Shown: positions 46,702 through 56,839 of the stretch, piece after piece
Position numbering within the stretch: position 1 is the stretch's first letter
Layout of the letters: the number at the start of each line of letters is the position of its first letter
From: Lachnospiraceae bacterium KM106-2
GTDB lineage: Bacteria > Bacillota > Clostridia > Lachnospirales > Lachnospiraceae
Reading direction: 5' to 3'
DNA: 64,000 bases
NCBI GenBank assembly: GCA_009731425.1
Contig: AP018794.1
Coordinates: forward strand, 2,239,960-2,303,959
Translations under genes and position numbers: made by a program
Notes under the pieces: generated by a model
Database searches by the model: none
The model's input: the letters and a program-made list of their open reading frames with translations, nothing else
What the model was told of the DNA's origin: nothing

Positions 46702-46759
46702 TGGAATTCCTTCTTCCTTATGCCTTTTCTCCTATCTTACCATTTCGACTTAGTATCGT

Positions 46760-47275
46760 CTATGAGAGATCCGAAGTTAACAGTTTCTCCATTAGATAAA
46801 ACTGTCCTTTTCGTAAGTCTGCATTCCCTACTTTCTCATAGCCCGCTCTTTTATACATCTTTAGAGCATAAGGATTCTGCGAAAATGCATCTAGTCGAAT
46901 GGCACGAATCCTATTCAATCTCATCTGCTCATGAATATGCGTAAGGGTTGCCGCACCCACGCCACAATTCTGATAGTTTGGATGTACACATACACGATGC
47001 AGAATTACAAACTGATCCTCTTGGTATTTCCATTCACCATTTATATATTGCTCATCCATCTCATTATTTAAAACATAGACAACGCCAATCTTATCCTCAA
47101 TTTTTCCTACATATAGTTCCTTGGCACTTAGGTCTTTGGCCAACTGAGCACGATCCGGATAAATTTCATCCCACTGTGGTATCTGAAGTCGGTCCATCTC
47201 TTTAATGGCAGCTACAAATAATTCATAAATCTCATCTAACTCTTCCATGGTTCCCATACTATATTTTATTTGCAT
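46760..47275 (-). CDS. GNAT-family N-acetyltransferase
   Basis: 171 residues from ATG 47275 after GGAGG. Motif A, which holds the acetyl-CoA pyrophosphate loop, is VILHRVCVHPNYQNCGVGAA. Motif B is IRLDAFSQNPYALKMYKRAG with the typical YEKVG follow-on. Substrate unknown. Confidence 0.88.
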   Translation of the reverse strand: MQIKYSMGTMEELDEIYELFVAAIKEMDRLQIPQWDEIYPDRAQLAKDLSAKELYVGKIEDKIGVVYVLNNEMDEQYINGEWKYQEDQFVILHRVCVHPNYQNCGVGAATLTHIHEQMRLNRIRAIRLDAFSQNPYALKMYKRAGYEKVGNADLRKGQFYLMEKLLTSDLS

Positions 47276-47398
47276 GATTTTTTCCTCCAATATATTTGTA
47301 CCTTGTAAACTCTTAATTTTCACTCTATAATTATATTGTTGTAACATACATTAATCTATCAAATATGAACTTAATTTTATCAATATATTGAGGTGCTC

Positions 47399-48295
47399 AT
47401 GAAACCAAAACCAATTATCCTATCATCGGATCGAAAAGAATCTCTTCAGACTCAATTACAAGATCTCCCCATCGCTTACTATATCAGTAACTTCAAAGAT
47501 TCCAATTATGACTATGTAGACTGGCACTGGCATGATGAAGTACAGTATTGCCTGGTAGTAAAGGGAACCATCCTGTTTCATGTCAATCAAGAAACGTATG
47601 AAATTGAAGAGGGAAATGGTATCTTTATTAATTCCCGTCAGATTCATTGTTCCAAACCTATCGGTTCAACCAATGCCCTCTATCACTGCTTTGAATTTTC
47701 ACCTACACTTCTCTTCCATGATTATAACAGTAGTATCTACAAGTCTTATGTAATGCCGATTGTGAAAGATTCTCAATGCAGCGCCATCGTTCTCGATCAA
47801 AATAGGCCGCGATGCTTAGAAATTCTTAACGGAATTCGTTCGGTTAGAAAGCTTCTGGACGAATCTCAGCCTGCTTTCGAATTAAATCTATTAGTTGAAA
47901 TCATTAAAATATGGAAAAATACTTTTCTAAGTCCCAATATCCAAAAGAATACCTCTCCCGTTACTACCCGTGAGAATGAACGCTTACGAACAATTTTCAC
48001 GATTATTCAGACACAATATTCTGACGATCTTACTTTAGAAGATATTTCAAAATCCGCTCATCTAAGCAGAAGTGAATGCAGCCGTTTCTTTCATAAATGC
48101 ACAGGACAAGGTCTCTTTCAATATCTGAACCAATATCGTATCCATAAAAGCTTAGAACTCCTAATTAATTCCGATCTTAGTATTGCTGATGTTGCTTATT
48201 CTGTTGGATTCGCAAGTCAGAGTTACTATACGGCATGTTTTAAGAAAGAGATGCATATGACGCCGAAACAATATCAGAAACAATACTCCATATAA
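47399..48295 (+). CDS. AraC-family transcriptional regulator with cupin domain
   Basis: 298 residues. The N-terminal cupin/AraC-binding domain has VDWHWHDEVQYCLVVKGTIL and GNGIFINSRQIHCSKPIG. The C-terminal pair of HTHs (about 198-297) has LTLEDISKSAHLSRSECSRF and the conserved IADVAYSVGFASQSYYTACF. No obvious target gene is adjacent. Its terminator has been duplicated by family B element 2. Confidence 0.9.
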   Translation: MKPKPIILSSDRKESLQTQLQDLPIAYYISNFKDSNYDYVDWHWHDEVQYCLVVKGTILFHVNQETYEIEEGNGIFINSRQIHCSKPIGSTNALYHCFEFSPTLLFHDYNSSIYKSYVMPIVKDSQCSAIVLDQNRPRCLEILNGIRSVRKLLDESQPAFELNLLVEIIKIWKNTFLSPNIQKNTSPVTTRENERLRTIFTIIQTQYSDDLTLEDISKSAHLSRSECSRFFHKCTGQGLFQYLNQYRIHKSLELLINSDLSIADVAYSVGFASQSYYTACFKKEMHMTPKQYQKQYSI

Positions 48296-48298
48296 AAA

Positions 48299-48320
48299 AT
48301 ACCTCCTTACTAGGAGGTAT
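48299..48320. terminator. Terminator hairpin, left duplicate flanking family B element 2
   Basis: ATACCTCC-TTACTA-GGAGGTAT just after the AraC-type gene. The same 22 bases recur at 48551-48572. Confidence 0.88.
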
Positions 48321-48550
48321 CAGCTTGTCGACAAAGGCGCCAAGCTTGGATGAAAGGCACCTTTCATCCAGTCTTTCAATCAGAATGCCTAGCGCTCGCT
48401 CGTGCAAGTTGCAAAGAACGCAACCTACTCGCACTAGGCCAGAAGCCGAAAAGCGTCGTTTCCGTCTTCTGATACCAAATGGAGAACGAAGTTCTCCAAA
48501 CCTCTCCCTAAGATGAAAATTGGGTGAGTGAAAGCAATGTCTACAGTCTG
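48321..48550 (-). mobile_element. Family B structured element, copy 2 (230 nt)
   Basis: Reverse-complement homologue of 31987-32218. In the element's own orientation the stems are kept with covariation: the outer CAGGT/ACCTG of copy 1 is CCTAG/CTAGG here, and the inner AGGTGG/CCACTT is AGGTTG/CAACTT. The unpaired GCGAG and GCACGAGCGAG remain conserved. GGAGAAC/GTTCTCC (48481-48497) and GGATGAAAGG/CCTTTCATCC (about 48347-48370) are also present. Perfect 22-base terminator duplicates flank it, again between convergent genes. No ORF. Confidence 0.65.
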
Positions 48551-48572
48551 ATACCTCCTTACTAGGAGGTAT
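48551..48572. terminator. Terminator hairpin, right duplicate flanking family B element 2
   Basis: Identical to 48299-48320; 12 bases from the stop of the minus-strand secreted protein gene. Confidence 0.88.
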
Positions 48573-48584
48573 TTCTTTACTAAT

Positions 48585-50276
48585 CTATTTTACTTTTACA
48601 TCGCAAAAATAAACACGATCGCCGATTCTTGCTTCTATTGTTGTTTTACCTTTTTTCATTCCCTTTACTTTACCGGAACTACTAACTGTCGCAATCTTAT
48701 TATTCCAAGAACTCCACTTAATCTTCTTTTTATTATTCGATAAAGAAAGTTTTGTTGTCTTTCCTTTCTTCAACGTAACCGAATACTTATTGATCTGTGG
48801 TGACTTATATTTTTTATCGATCTTAGTTGTATTACAGCTTACCGCAATGATCGGACTCTTAAATAATGAGAATTGATATATGAAAGAATCTGGTTTTAGA
48901 AAATATCTTGTATACGTTGGTCCGCCATTATTTGTTGTATCAATATGATACCATTTATCATCGATCTGTACCACATTCCACGCATGATTCGCTCTACTAG
49001 GAACATATTGACAAGGGATCTTAAACGCTCCCATAAATAATTCAAAGGCTCTCGCATAGCCTTCACAGACTGCTTTTCCGCTGATCAAGGCGTCATTTCT
49101 GACTTTTAAAGTATGATCATATTTTACATTGTGTCTAAGCCATAAATTAATCGCCCAGATTTTCTCATAATCTGTTAGATTCTTCAAATTATAGTTTGAC
49201 TCAACTTGTTCAATACGACTGCCTTCATCTCTTGGAAGTACGGTTACCGTACAAGTATACTTCTTCCCTTGATACGTTGCCGTAATCTTAACGTTTCCTG
49301 TCTTCTTTGCCTTTACAGTTCCATTACTAGACACAGTTGCGATCTTCTGATTCGAAGAAGACCATTTTGGTACTACATCTGCATCTGTATTAAAATAAAG
49401 CCTTCCTGACTCACTCTTTAAGACAATATACTTCTTTCGTGTAATACCAGTCTTATTGGATTTCACCAATTCAACATTATAAAGCTGTGCCATATCTGAT
49501 ACCGACTTAAATACCTTTGTCTTTTCTGAGCAGACTACAAATTTACTGTCGTCAAATACGTATTTATCAATCTTTTCAACTGTATCAGGGATTCGAACAC
49601 GGTCTAGTTTCGTACAACCGTTAAATACTCCTGATTCTATTTCTTTTAGCTTACTTGGCATCTTTACATAAGTTAAACTAGTACAATCGGAGAAAACGCC
49701 TCCTTCTAAAACAGTAAGCGTATTCGGTAGTACTACCTTCTTAATCTTCTTACACTCGCTGAATGCACTTCCGGCTAATGTCTGTAATGCATTGGGAATC
49801 GTAAGCTCTGTTACACTTTCGCAGCCTGAAAATGCGCTTCCCTCGATAGTAGTCACCGTATTTGGTAATTGAATCTTCTTTAACTTGGCACAACGGAAAA
49901 ATGCCATTTCTCCAATTCGTTCTAATCCCACTGGGAAGTTGATCTCCTCAAGACCTTCACAGTCATAAAATGCTTCATGTTCGATTTCCTTCATCGTACT
50001 TGGTAAGATTACAGTAACAACCTTCTTTTCATGACGGAACACATTGGTACCAATCGAGGTTACCCCCTCTGGCACTTTTACTACACCATTTCCAGTTGGA
50101 TTAAAATAATACACTAATTTCGTTCCATCTAATCTAAATTCTCCGGTTTCATTTTGAACATCCACATATTCTTTATCTAATGCTCGGATCGTAGTCTTAT
50201 TTGTTAAGATTCCCCCTAAGAATACTAACATTGTAAGACATAATACACTTCGTATGTATCTCTTCCCTCTTCTCAT
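48585..50276 (-). CDS. Secreted protein: BspA-type LRRs, Big2 domains, transglutaminase-like domain
   Basis: 563 residues. Signal peptide is 1-32. LRR_5 (BspA/Treponema type) repeats span about 60-255 (for example AFYDCEGLEEINFPVGLERI). The first Big2 domain is about 280-350 (SSNQKIATVSSNGTVKAKKT). The transglutaminase-like domain is about 360-470, with the triad Cys near 404 (GKAVCEGYARAF), His near 430 (NHAWNVVQI) and Asp near 445 (WYHIDTTNN). A second Big2 domain lies at the C-terminus. No anchor motif. Probably a surface or secreted adhesin with a transglutaminase/protease-type active site. Confidence 0.88.
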   Translation of the reverse strand: MRRGKRYIRSVLCLTMLVFLGGILTNKTTIRALDKEYVDVQNETGEFRLDGTKLVYYFNPTGNGVVKVPEGVTSIGTNVFRHEKKVVTVILPSTMKEIEHEAFYDCEGLEEINFPVGLERIGEMAFFRCAKLKKIQLPNTVTTIEGSAFSGCESVTELTIPNALQTLAGSAFSECKKIKKVVLPNTLTVLEGGVFSDCTSLTYVKMPSKLKEIESGVFNGCTKLDRVRIPDTVEKIDKYVFDDSKFVVCSEKTKVFKSVSDMAQLYNVELVKSNKTGITRKKYIVLKSESGRLYFNTDADVVPKWSSSNQKIATVSSNGTVKAKKTGNVKITATYQGKKYTCTVTVLPRDEGSRIEQVESNYNLKNLTDYEKIWAINLWLRHNVKYDHTLKVRNDALISGKAVCEGYARAFELFMGAFKIPCQYVPSRANHAWNVVQIDDKWYHIDTTNNGGPTYTRYFLKPDSFIYQFSLFKSPIIAVSCNTTKIDKKYKSPQINKYSVTLKKGKTTKLSLSNNKKKIKWSSWNNKIATVSSSGKVKGMKKGKTTIEARIGDRVYFCDVKVK

Positions 50277-50327
50277 AACTATTTCTATTCCTCTCTCTTT
50301 TGTAAATCTAACACCCTAATTATGAAC

Positions 50328-50368
50328 AAAAGTGGATAATATTACTACTTGTAATATTATCCACTTTC
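50328..50368 (-). terminator. Terminator of the DUF1846 gene
   Basis: AAGTGGATAATATTAC / GTAATATTATCCACTT with loop TACTT. Confidence 0.85.
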
Positions 50369-50372
50369 TTAT

Positions 50373-51854
50373 TTATAAATGAATATACTTTTTATCTTCC
50401 GCAACTGGTTCACAAGTTAAGTGAATACCAAGTTTCTTCAACGTATTCATATCAACGGATGGTAAGAATACAGAGGAATGAGCTTCGCATCCTCTAAGTT
50501 TTGGAAGCTGTTCTAAGGCACGTCTGGCATTTTCATCTGTTGCCGCACTTGCTGATAACGCGATTAAGATTTCATCTGAATGAAGTCTTGGGTTGCTGCT
50601 TCCAAGATATTTTGTCTTTAATGCCTGAATTGGTTCGATCGCCATTGGTGATACCAGATGGACATCATGATCAATTCCTGCTAACTCTTTTAACGCATTC
50701 AAAAGAGCCGCTGCACACGATCCAAGTAATGGACTTGTCTTTCCAGTTACCATTTTATCTCCAGAGAGTTCAATTGCAACTGCCGGTCCGTGAGTCTCTT
50801 CACTCTTCTTGATCGCATCAGCAATTACCTGACGGTTTTCAATCGTAATATGAGCCTGTTTCATTAATAGTTCTAATTTATAAATGACATCTTTTGATCC
50901 AATTCCTTTTTTCTCATCAGCTAATGCCTGATAATAACGACGGATGATTTCTTGTGTAGATGCCTCTTTACACACCTCATCATCAATGATGCAGTAACCT
51001 GCCATATTAACACCCATATCGGTCGGTGACTTATATGGACTTTCTCCCATGATTTTTTCAAACATACCGTTTAATACTGGGAAGATCTCCACATCACGGT
51101 TATAGTTTACCGTCGCTTCTCCATATGCTTCAAGATGGAAAGGATCGATCATATTAATATCATTTAAATCTGCAGTAGCTGCTTCATATGCAAGATTCAC
51201 TGGATGTTTTAAAGGTAAATTCCAGATTGGGAATGTCTCGAATTTCGCATACCCTGCTTCAATTCCACGTTTATTTTCATGGTAAAGCTGTGAAAGACAA
51301 GTAGCCATCTTTCCGCTTCCTGGTCCTGGCGCTGTAACAACGACTAATGGACGGCTTGTTTCAACATATTCATTTTTTCCAAATCCATTTTCACTTAAAA
51401 TATTAGCTACATTGCTTGGATATCCTTCGATTGGAAAATGTAAATAGGATTTAATTCCTAGATTCGTCAAACGCTCACGGAATTTATCTGCTGATGCCTG
51501 ACCTGCATATTTCGTGATTACAACACTGCCTACCATAAGGTCGCAGCCCTCAAACATCTCGATCAATCTTAGCACATCCAGATCATAAGTAATTCCAAGA
51601 TCACCACGAATTTTATTCTGCTCGATAGAATCTGCACCAATTACAATTACAATTTCGGCTTGTTCTTTTAGCTGTAGTAACATTCTTAATTTACTATCTG
51701 GCTGAAATCCTGGTAGTACTCTTGATGCATGATAATCATCAAACAGCTTTCCACCGAATTCCAAATATAATTTGTTGCCAAATTTAGAAATACGTTCTCT
51801 AATATGCTCAGATTGCATACTCAAATACTTATCATTATCGAATCCTATTTTCAC
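50373..51854 (-). CDS. DUF1846 (UPF0371) protein
   Basis: 493 residues, the normal length. Conserved blocks are LYLEFGGKLFDDYHASRVLP, LKEQAEIVIVIGADSIEQNK, a nucleotide-binding-like VVTAPGPGSGKMATCLSQLY and VELSGDKMVTGKTSPLLGSC. A GTG start is used (51854). Cytoplasmic, conserved in Firmicutes; reaction unknown, with phosphoryl-transfer proposals. Monocistronic. Confidence 0.92.
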   Translation of the reverse strand: MKIGFDNDKYLSMQSEHIRERISKFGNKLYLEFGGKLFDDYHASRVLPGFQPDSKLRMLLQLKEQAEIVIVIGADSIEQNKIRGDLGITYDLDVLRLIEMFEGCDLMVGSVVITKYAGQASADKFRERLTNLGIKSYLHFPIEGYPSNVANILSENGFGKNEYVETSRPLVVVTAPGPGSGKMATCLSQLYHENKRGIEAGYAKFETFPIWNLPLKHPVNLAYEAATADLNDINMIDPFHLEAYGEATVNYNRDVEIFPVLNGMFEKIMGESPYKSPTDMGVNMAGYCIIDDEVCKEASTQEIIRRYYQALADEKKGIGSKDVIYKLELLMKQAHITIENRQVIADAIKKSEETHGPAVAIELSGDKMVTGKTSPLLGSCAAALLNALKELAGIDHDVHLVSPMAIEPIQALKTKYLGSSNPRLHSDEILIALSASAATDENARRALEQLPKLRGCEAHSSVFLPSVDMNTLKKLGIHLTCEPVAEDKKYIHL

Positions 51855-52028
51855 TGTTCTCTATTCCTCTCTATTTCTTGTAAAATAAGCTATCATTATA
51901 CGACACTAAATCAAAAAAAACCACAACTTTTTTTAAAATTATTATACTTTTTTATTATTGTTCCCGATATTATAATTCCAAATCTGTAATAGCTATAAAA
52001 AACATGATCATAAGAATCCTATAATAAC

Positions 52029-52063
52029 AAAGGGAGAGATACCGAATGCATTCTCTCCCTTTT
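52029..52063 (-). terminator. Terminator of the tandem chemoreceptor operon
   Basis: AAAGGGAGAGA / TCTCTCCCTTT. Confidence 0.82.
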
Positions 52064-52067
52064 CTTA

Positions 52068-53546
52068 TTAGATATATGCCTGTAAACGTTCTGATGCATT
52101 TAATAACTCATCTGCGATCTGTTTTGCTTGTTCTACTTGCAATAAATTCTTTTCTGTTGCTTGTGTCGTACTTTCAATACTACTCTTGGATTTATCACTT
52201 TCATTTGTAACAATATCTATATTTTCAATTAATTTCTGATTTGCTTGAAGTATCTTCTCTACTTTCTCTGCTACATCAGATACCATACTATTTACGTGGT
52301 TCATATTCTCATTTACTTGTGTGAAAATACCATCTGTGGAACCGATCAGTTGATTCTGCTGTCTGCTGATCGTATCAAATTCTTGTAACGATCCAAATGC
52401 ACTCTCTACCATAGTTTGTAATTCAAAAATAATAGAAGTGATTCCCGCAATGGAACTTGTTGTCTGAGAAGCCAAATCACCGATCTCTGTTGCTACAACA
52501 GCAAAACTTTTTCCTGCTTCTCCAGCTCTTGCACTTTCAATCGATGCATTTAATGATAAGATATTGATCCGCTTTGCAATGGATGTGATCGTCTCTGTGA
52601 TACGATTAATTTCGTTTGTTTTATTCTTCAACTGTCCAACCGCACCAGATACCTGTTTTCCACTATCATTCATAAGTTCCGTATTCTTCGTAAGTTCCTT
52701 TACGATTGTAACACCTTCTTTAACCTTGACGATAGACTGCTTTGATAAATCATCCATTTTCTTTGCCTGATCTGATGTAACCTCAATGATTCCATGAATA
52801 TCATCTGACAACTGAATCTGACTAGAGATACTATTCGATGTAGTCTCCATTCCATTTGACATAGATTCCATGACATCATGCATCTGATCACTAGAATCTT
52901 TTAATTCTGTTACAATCGAATAAATATCCTTAGAATGTCCATCGAGTAATCCACCAATTTCAAGTACTTCATCTAAAATCACTTCCTGCTTCTCATTTGC
53001 ATCTGTCAACTGACGAATACTCTCACTATTAAAGTACTCAGTTAATTTAGTTGCTAATACGGACGTGATTCCAATTACAACAACACTGATGAACTGTACG
53101 ACATACATCATCATTGAATTACTATCTACCTGCCCATTCACTAAAACTAATTTCATGATTGCGATCACATTGACCACACCTACGACCTTCGCTATCTTCA
53201 CCATGAATTTCACATCATGATACATGGTGAAGAGATATATAATTGGTATCACATATACAAATACGATATTTCTCTGACTTGTAAGAACCGTAAATACATA
53301 CATTAGCAGAAATCCTAAGAATGCCTGCGTCTTCATCTTCACTGACGCAGGTTCTCTGCGGTATTGATAGAATAACCAAATACTTGTAATACTTCCAACC
53401 ACTAAAAACATCATCGTTTCTAAGATTGTCTTCTCCCCTTTAAATATACCGATCGTATTTCCTAATGTCGCTGCGATCGTAATAACAATGATCGTCTGGA
53501 TGATCAGTTTATTCATAGCAATTAATTTCTGTTCTGTTTGATCCAT
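52068..53546 (-). CDS. Methyl-accepting chemotaxis protein with six-TM N-terminus
   Basis: 492 residues. About six TMs in residues 12-170 with short loops, then a coiled signalling domain. The tip is [20 protein letters not shown] followed by [14 protein letters not shown]. The usual QTN is KRIN. It lies 17 bases after its paralogue at 53564-55045 and closely parallels it over the whole length, so the pair arose by tandem duplication. No HAMP or periplasmic sensor; it may sense membrane state or partner proteins. ATG follows AGGAA. Confidence 0.92.
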   Translation of the reverse strand: MDQTEQKLIAMNKLIIQTIIVITIAATLGNTIGIFKGEKTILETMMFLVVGSITSIWLFYQYRREPASVKMKTQAFLGFLLMYVFTVLTSQRNIVFVYVIPIIYLFTMYHDVKFMVKIAKVVGVVNVIAIMKLVLVNGQVDSNSMMMYVVQFISVVVIGITSVLATKLTEYFNSESIRQLTDANEKQEVILDEVLEIGGLLDGHSKDIYSIVTELKDSSDQMHDVMESMSNGMETTSNSISSQIQLSDDIHGIIEVTSDQAKKMDDLSKQSIVKVKEGVTIVKELTKNTELMNDSGKQVSGAVGQLKNKTNEINRITETITSIAKRINILSLNASIESARAGEAGKSFAVVATEIGDLASQTTSSIAGITSIIFELQTMVESAFGSLQEFDTISRQQNQLIGSTDGIFTQVNENMNHVNSMVSDVAEKVEKILQANQKLIENIDIVTNESDKSKSSIESTTQATEKNLLQVEQAKQIADELLNASERLQAYI

Positions 53547-53563
53547 TCTTTTCCTAACCTTAT

Positions 53564-55045
53564 CTATACAATATATTTTTTTAGACTATTCGCAGCATCT
53601 ACTAATTCATCTGCGATAGTCTTCGTCTGTTCTACTACAACGAACGTCTTTTCTGTTGCCTCTGATGTCTCTTTGATTCGATCCATAGAATCATCACTCA
53701 TATTACGAGTCATATGGATACTCTTCACGATATCCTCATTGGATACCAATAATTCATTTACCTGACTAGATACGGTAGATACAATATTATTAACATGATT
53801 CATATTATTGATCGTTTCCTTAAAGATCACTTCCGTCGATGAGATCAGTTCATTTTGCTGTGCATTAACATCTGCAAATTCTTCTACCGAATGAAATGCT
53901 TTTCCTAACATCTGCTGCAATTCTTCAATGATCTTTGAAATATCTACAACGGATGTTGTTGTCTGAGCTGCCAGATTTCCAACCTCTGACGCAACAACTG
54001 CAAATCCTTTTCCTGCTTCGCCCGCTCTCGCACTTTCAATCGAAGCATTTAACGAAAGAATATTAATCTGTTTTGCAATCGCTGAAATCGTATCTGAAAT
54101 CTGATTGATCTGCATCGCTTTATCTCTTAATTCAGCCATAGATGTAGTAACTTGTGTGCTGCTGTGATTCATGGTAGCCGTATTCTGCGTTAATTCTTGA
54201 ACGATACGTACTCCTTTATCCATTTGATCGATCGCACTCTTTGAGACCTGATCCATTTCATTAGTCTGTTTCGAAGTATCCGTAATGATCTTTTGAATAT
54301 TATCTGTTAGACCTGTCTGTCTCTTAATATTCTTAGCTGTCTTTTCAATACCACCAGCCATAGAATCTGTACTCACTTTCATCTGCTGGCTTGTTGTCTG
54401 AAGTTCTGTCACGACTGAGTATACTTCTTGAGAGCGTTCATCCAGAATTCCACCAATATTTAATACTTCGCTTAATATCTGTTCTTGCTGTTCATGTGCA
54501 GCCTGAATATGATTCACCGTATCCTCATGGAATCTTTTGGTCATTCTCGTTACTAATACTGTACTAAATGAAACGACAAATACCGAAACACCCTGTACGA
54601 TATAATTCATAGTCATATTGCTGTCCGTTAGTTTCATTCCAAACACAAACCATGCAATTACAATGATATTATCAACGCTAAATAGAAAAGCAACTTTTTT
54701 TATAAATTCAAAATCACTATAGAGCGTCATAATAAATAAAACTGGAACTGCATAAATAAATACGATGGTTCTAGTGGTCGTAAACTGTGTAAATACATAC
54801 ATAATGAAAAATCCCATCCATGCATGATTCTTTAGTTTCTCTGACGCTTGATCTTGCTTGTAGATTCGTCTCATATCGAAGATACTTCCTGCACCTAACA
54901 ATAGAAATAACATACTTACTAATAAGGTCTTTTCCCCTGTCAAAACGCCATATACATTTCCGAATGTTACAATTGCTGTAATCATAGTAAGAATACTAAT
55001 GACCAAATGATTTATTTCTTTATAATTGTTATTCGTCTGTTTCAT
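53564..55045 (-). CDS. Methyl-accepting chemotaxis protein with six-TM N-terminus (paralogue)
   Basis: 493 residues, same layout as 52068-53546: six TMs in residues 14-172, then signalling hairpin with [20 protein letters not shown] and [18 protein letters not shown]. Shared N-terminal motifs such as [13 protein letters not shown] and FFIMYVFTQ versus [13 protein letters not shown] and FLLMYVFTV show duplication. First gene of the two-gene operon; AAGGGG precedes the ATG. Confidence 0.92.
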   Translation of the reverse strand: MKQTNNNYKEINHLVISILTMITAIVTFGNVYGVLTGEKTLLVSMLFLLLGAGSIFDMRRIYKQDQASEKLKNHAWMGFFIMYVFTQFTTTRTIVFIYAVPVLFIMTLYSDFEFIKKVAFLFSVDNIIVIAWFVFGMKLTDSNMTMNYIVQGVSVFVVSFSTVLVTRMTKRFHEDTVNHIQAAHEQQEQILSEVLNIGGILDERSQEVYSVVTELQTTSQQMKVSTDSMAGGIEKTAKNIKRQTGLTDNIQKIITDTSKQTNEMDQVSKSAIDQMDKGVRIVQELTQNTATMNHSSTQVTTSMAELRDKAMQINQISDTISAIAKQINILSLNASIESARAGEAGKGFAVVASEVGNLAAQTTTSVVDISKIIEELQQMLGKAFHSVEEFADVNAQQNELISSTEVIFKETINNMNHVNNIVSTVSSQVNELLVSNEDIVKSIHMTRNMSDDSMDRIKETSEATEKTFVVVEQTKTIADELVDAANSLKKYIV

Positions 55046-55148
55046 TTAGTAATTCCCCTTTTCTATTTCTTATCCCTACAGTTAGATATCGGTGGATTCA
55101 ACAAGAAACTTTTGATGTAAATATTGGTAACACTTTAAAGGAGCAAAG

Positions 55149-55184
55149 AAAAAAGCTTACAACTTTCCTGTTGTAAGCTTTTTA
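55149..55184 (-). terminator. Terminator of the aminopeptidase gene
   Basis: AAAAAGCTTACAAC / GTTGTAAGCTTTTT with loop TTTCCT. Confidence 0.88.
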
Positions 55185-55200
55185 ATAATGCAAATCGTAA

Positions 55201-56445
55201 TTACGCTCTCTGTTCTGCCATATAATTCTCAATTTCATCAGCGGTACGAATAATATCTTTCGATAATACTTCGCATCCATCTTCTGTAATTAATAGATCA
55301 TCTTCGATACGGATTCCGATCTTCCATTCATCAATATAAAGCCCTGGTTCATTGGAAATGACCGCACCGGGACGAAGCTTTTTATTCGATTCAACGGTCA
55401 CATCGTGAACATCAATTCCGAGATGGTGGGATACGCCATGCATATAATATTTACCGATCTCCTCTTCTTTCTCGATCAGACCAAGTTTGATACAACCTTC
55501 TGCTAACACCTGCTTACATACATTATTAAGCTCTAATGTAGTCATTCCTGGTTTTGCAACCTCTACGATTTTTTGATTAGCCGATAATACTACATCATAG
55601 ACTTCTCTCTGCTGCTTCGTGAACTTTCCATTAACCGGATAAGTTCTTGTAATATCAGCACAGTATCCTTGGTATCTTGCACCAAGATCTAATAAGATAA
55701 GAGTATTATCTTCACATGTATTCTGGTTCGTATCATAATGAAGCATCGTTCCATTAATACCGCTTCCGGCAATCGTTGGGAAGGATACACTATCTGCCCC
55801 AAGATACTTGATCTTGTATTCAAAATCAGCCTGAACCTGATATTCTTTCATACCCGGTTTCAAATTAGCTAGTACATTCTGAAGTCCCGCATCCGTTATG
55901 CCAATCGCTTCTTTGATCAATGCTACTTCATCTTTATCTTTTTGCATTCTTAGTTCTGCGATCAGTGGAAATGCATTCTTAATGCTAACTCCCGGATACA
56001 TGGCTCTAAATTTATCAGCCTGTACTAAATTGTAATCAGGTAGATCCTGCATCTGATGACGATAACAATCAAAATACATGGTATAGACATCTTCCCTTGT
56101 CATCATACGATCGATCACAGAATTAAAGCTATCAATAAATACGATCTTATCCACCTGTGAGATTTCTTTCGCTTCCTCAGTGGTAACTTTTCTTCCATAC
56201 CAACGCTCTTGTGTTGGATCTGCTTCTTCGATAAAGAGAGTCACGGCTGGTTCGCTGGCTGCTTTATCCATAAGTAAGATCATATTATCTCTACGAAGTC
56301 CCGTTAAATAGAAGAAGTTACGATTTGTCTCAAATGGTGCATATTCATCTGCACTTACATGAGCTTCGATTCCTGAATATAATAGTAATACCGATTGATT
56401 TTCCATTTTATCAAATACTTGCTGTCTGCGTTTTTTAAAATCCAT
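55201..56445 (-). CDS. Xaa-Pro aminopeptidase (M24B)
   Basis: 414 residues. N-terminal aminopeptidase P domain (about 1-130: TNRNFFYLTGLRRDNMILLM), then the pita-bread M24 domain. Metal ligands are visible in LILLDLGARYQGYCADITRT (two Asp), GVSHHLGIDVHDV (His), ISNEPGLYI (Glu) and GIRIEDDLLI (Glu). It removes N-terminal residues before proline, in the cytosol, and is Mn-dependent in the family. AGGAGG precedes the ATG. Confidence 0.94.
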   Translation of the reverse strand: MDFKKRRQQVFDKMENQSVLLLYSGIEAHVSADEYAPFETNRNFFYLTGLRRDNMILLMDKAASEPAVTLFIEEADPTQERWYGRKVTTEEAKEISQVDKIVFIDSFNSVIDRMMTREDVYTMYFDCYRHQMQDLPDYNLVQADKFRAMYPGVSIKNAFPLIAELRMQKDKDEVALIKEAIGITDAGLQNVLANLKPGMKEYQVQADFEYKIKYLGADSVSFPTIAGSGINGTMLHYDTNQNTCEDNTLILLDLGARYQGYCADITRTYPVNGKFTKQQREVYDVVLSANQKIVEVAKPGMTTLELNNVCKQVLAEGCIKLGLIEKEEEIGKYYMHGVSHHLGIDVHDVTVESNKKLRPGAVISNEPGLYIDEWKIGIRIEDDLLITEDGCEVLSKDIIRTADEIENYMAEQRA

Positions 56446-56790
56446 GTAGTACCTCCTAAAATGATATGTAAAATGTTCTTTTTCTCTTTAACAGTATCTC
56501 TTATCTCTTTATTCGTCAAGTATATCTTCTTTTTCCTCTTGTACACACGGTCCTCCGCATTCTCTATATCGCAAAGTAATAAAATAGATTTAAAGAAGAC
56601 GATGTAACTAAAAGGGAATGGAATCGTGACTCAATTAGATGTAACATTAATAGTAGATAAGGAGGATGTACTTAGGGCGGGTTCTAGATGAACAATTTAG
56701 TGGCAGCTTTCTGAAAGAGGCACTGAAAAAAAGTATTCATATACTTTTATCATGGAGGACTCATGAAGTAACTGTCATCCCCTTATGTAA
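56446..56790. other. Intergenic gap with possible short or decayed plus-strand ORFs
   Basis: A GTG at about 56626 opens a 21-codon frame (TQLDVTLIVDKEDVLRAGSR). AAGGAGGATG at 56658-56667 opens another, but it runs into the terminator at 56791 and has no spacing between site and ATG. Neither is convincing alone; together they may be a frameshifted remnant. Nothing else seen. Confidence 0.3.
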
Positions 56791-56831
56791 TAAGAGATGG
56801 TTCCTTTCATCTAAAAGGAACCATCTCTTTG
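56791..56831 (-). terminator. Terminator of the flavin reductase gene
   Basis: AAGAGATGGTTCCTTT / AAAGGAACCATCTCTT with a six-base loop. Confidence 0.88.
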
Positions 56832-56839
56832 TTATTAAT

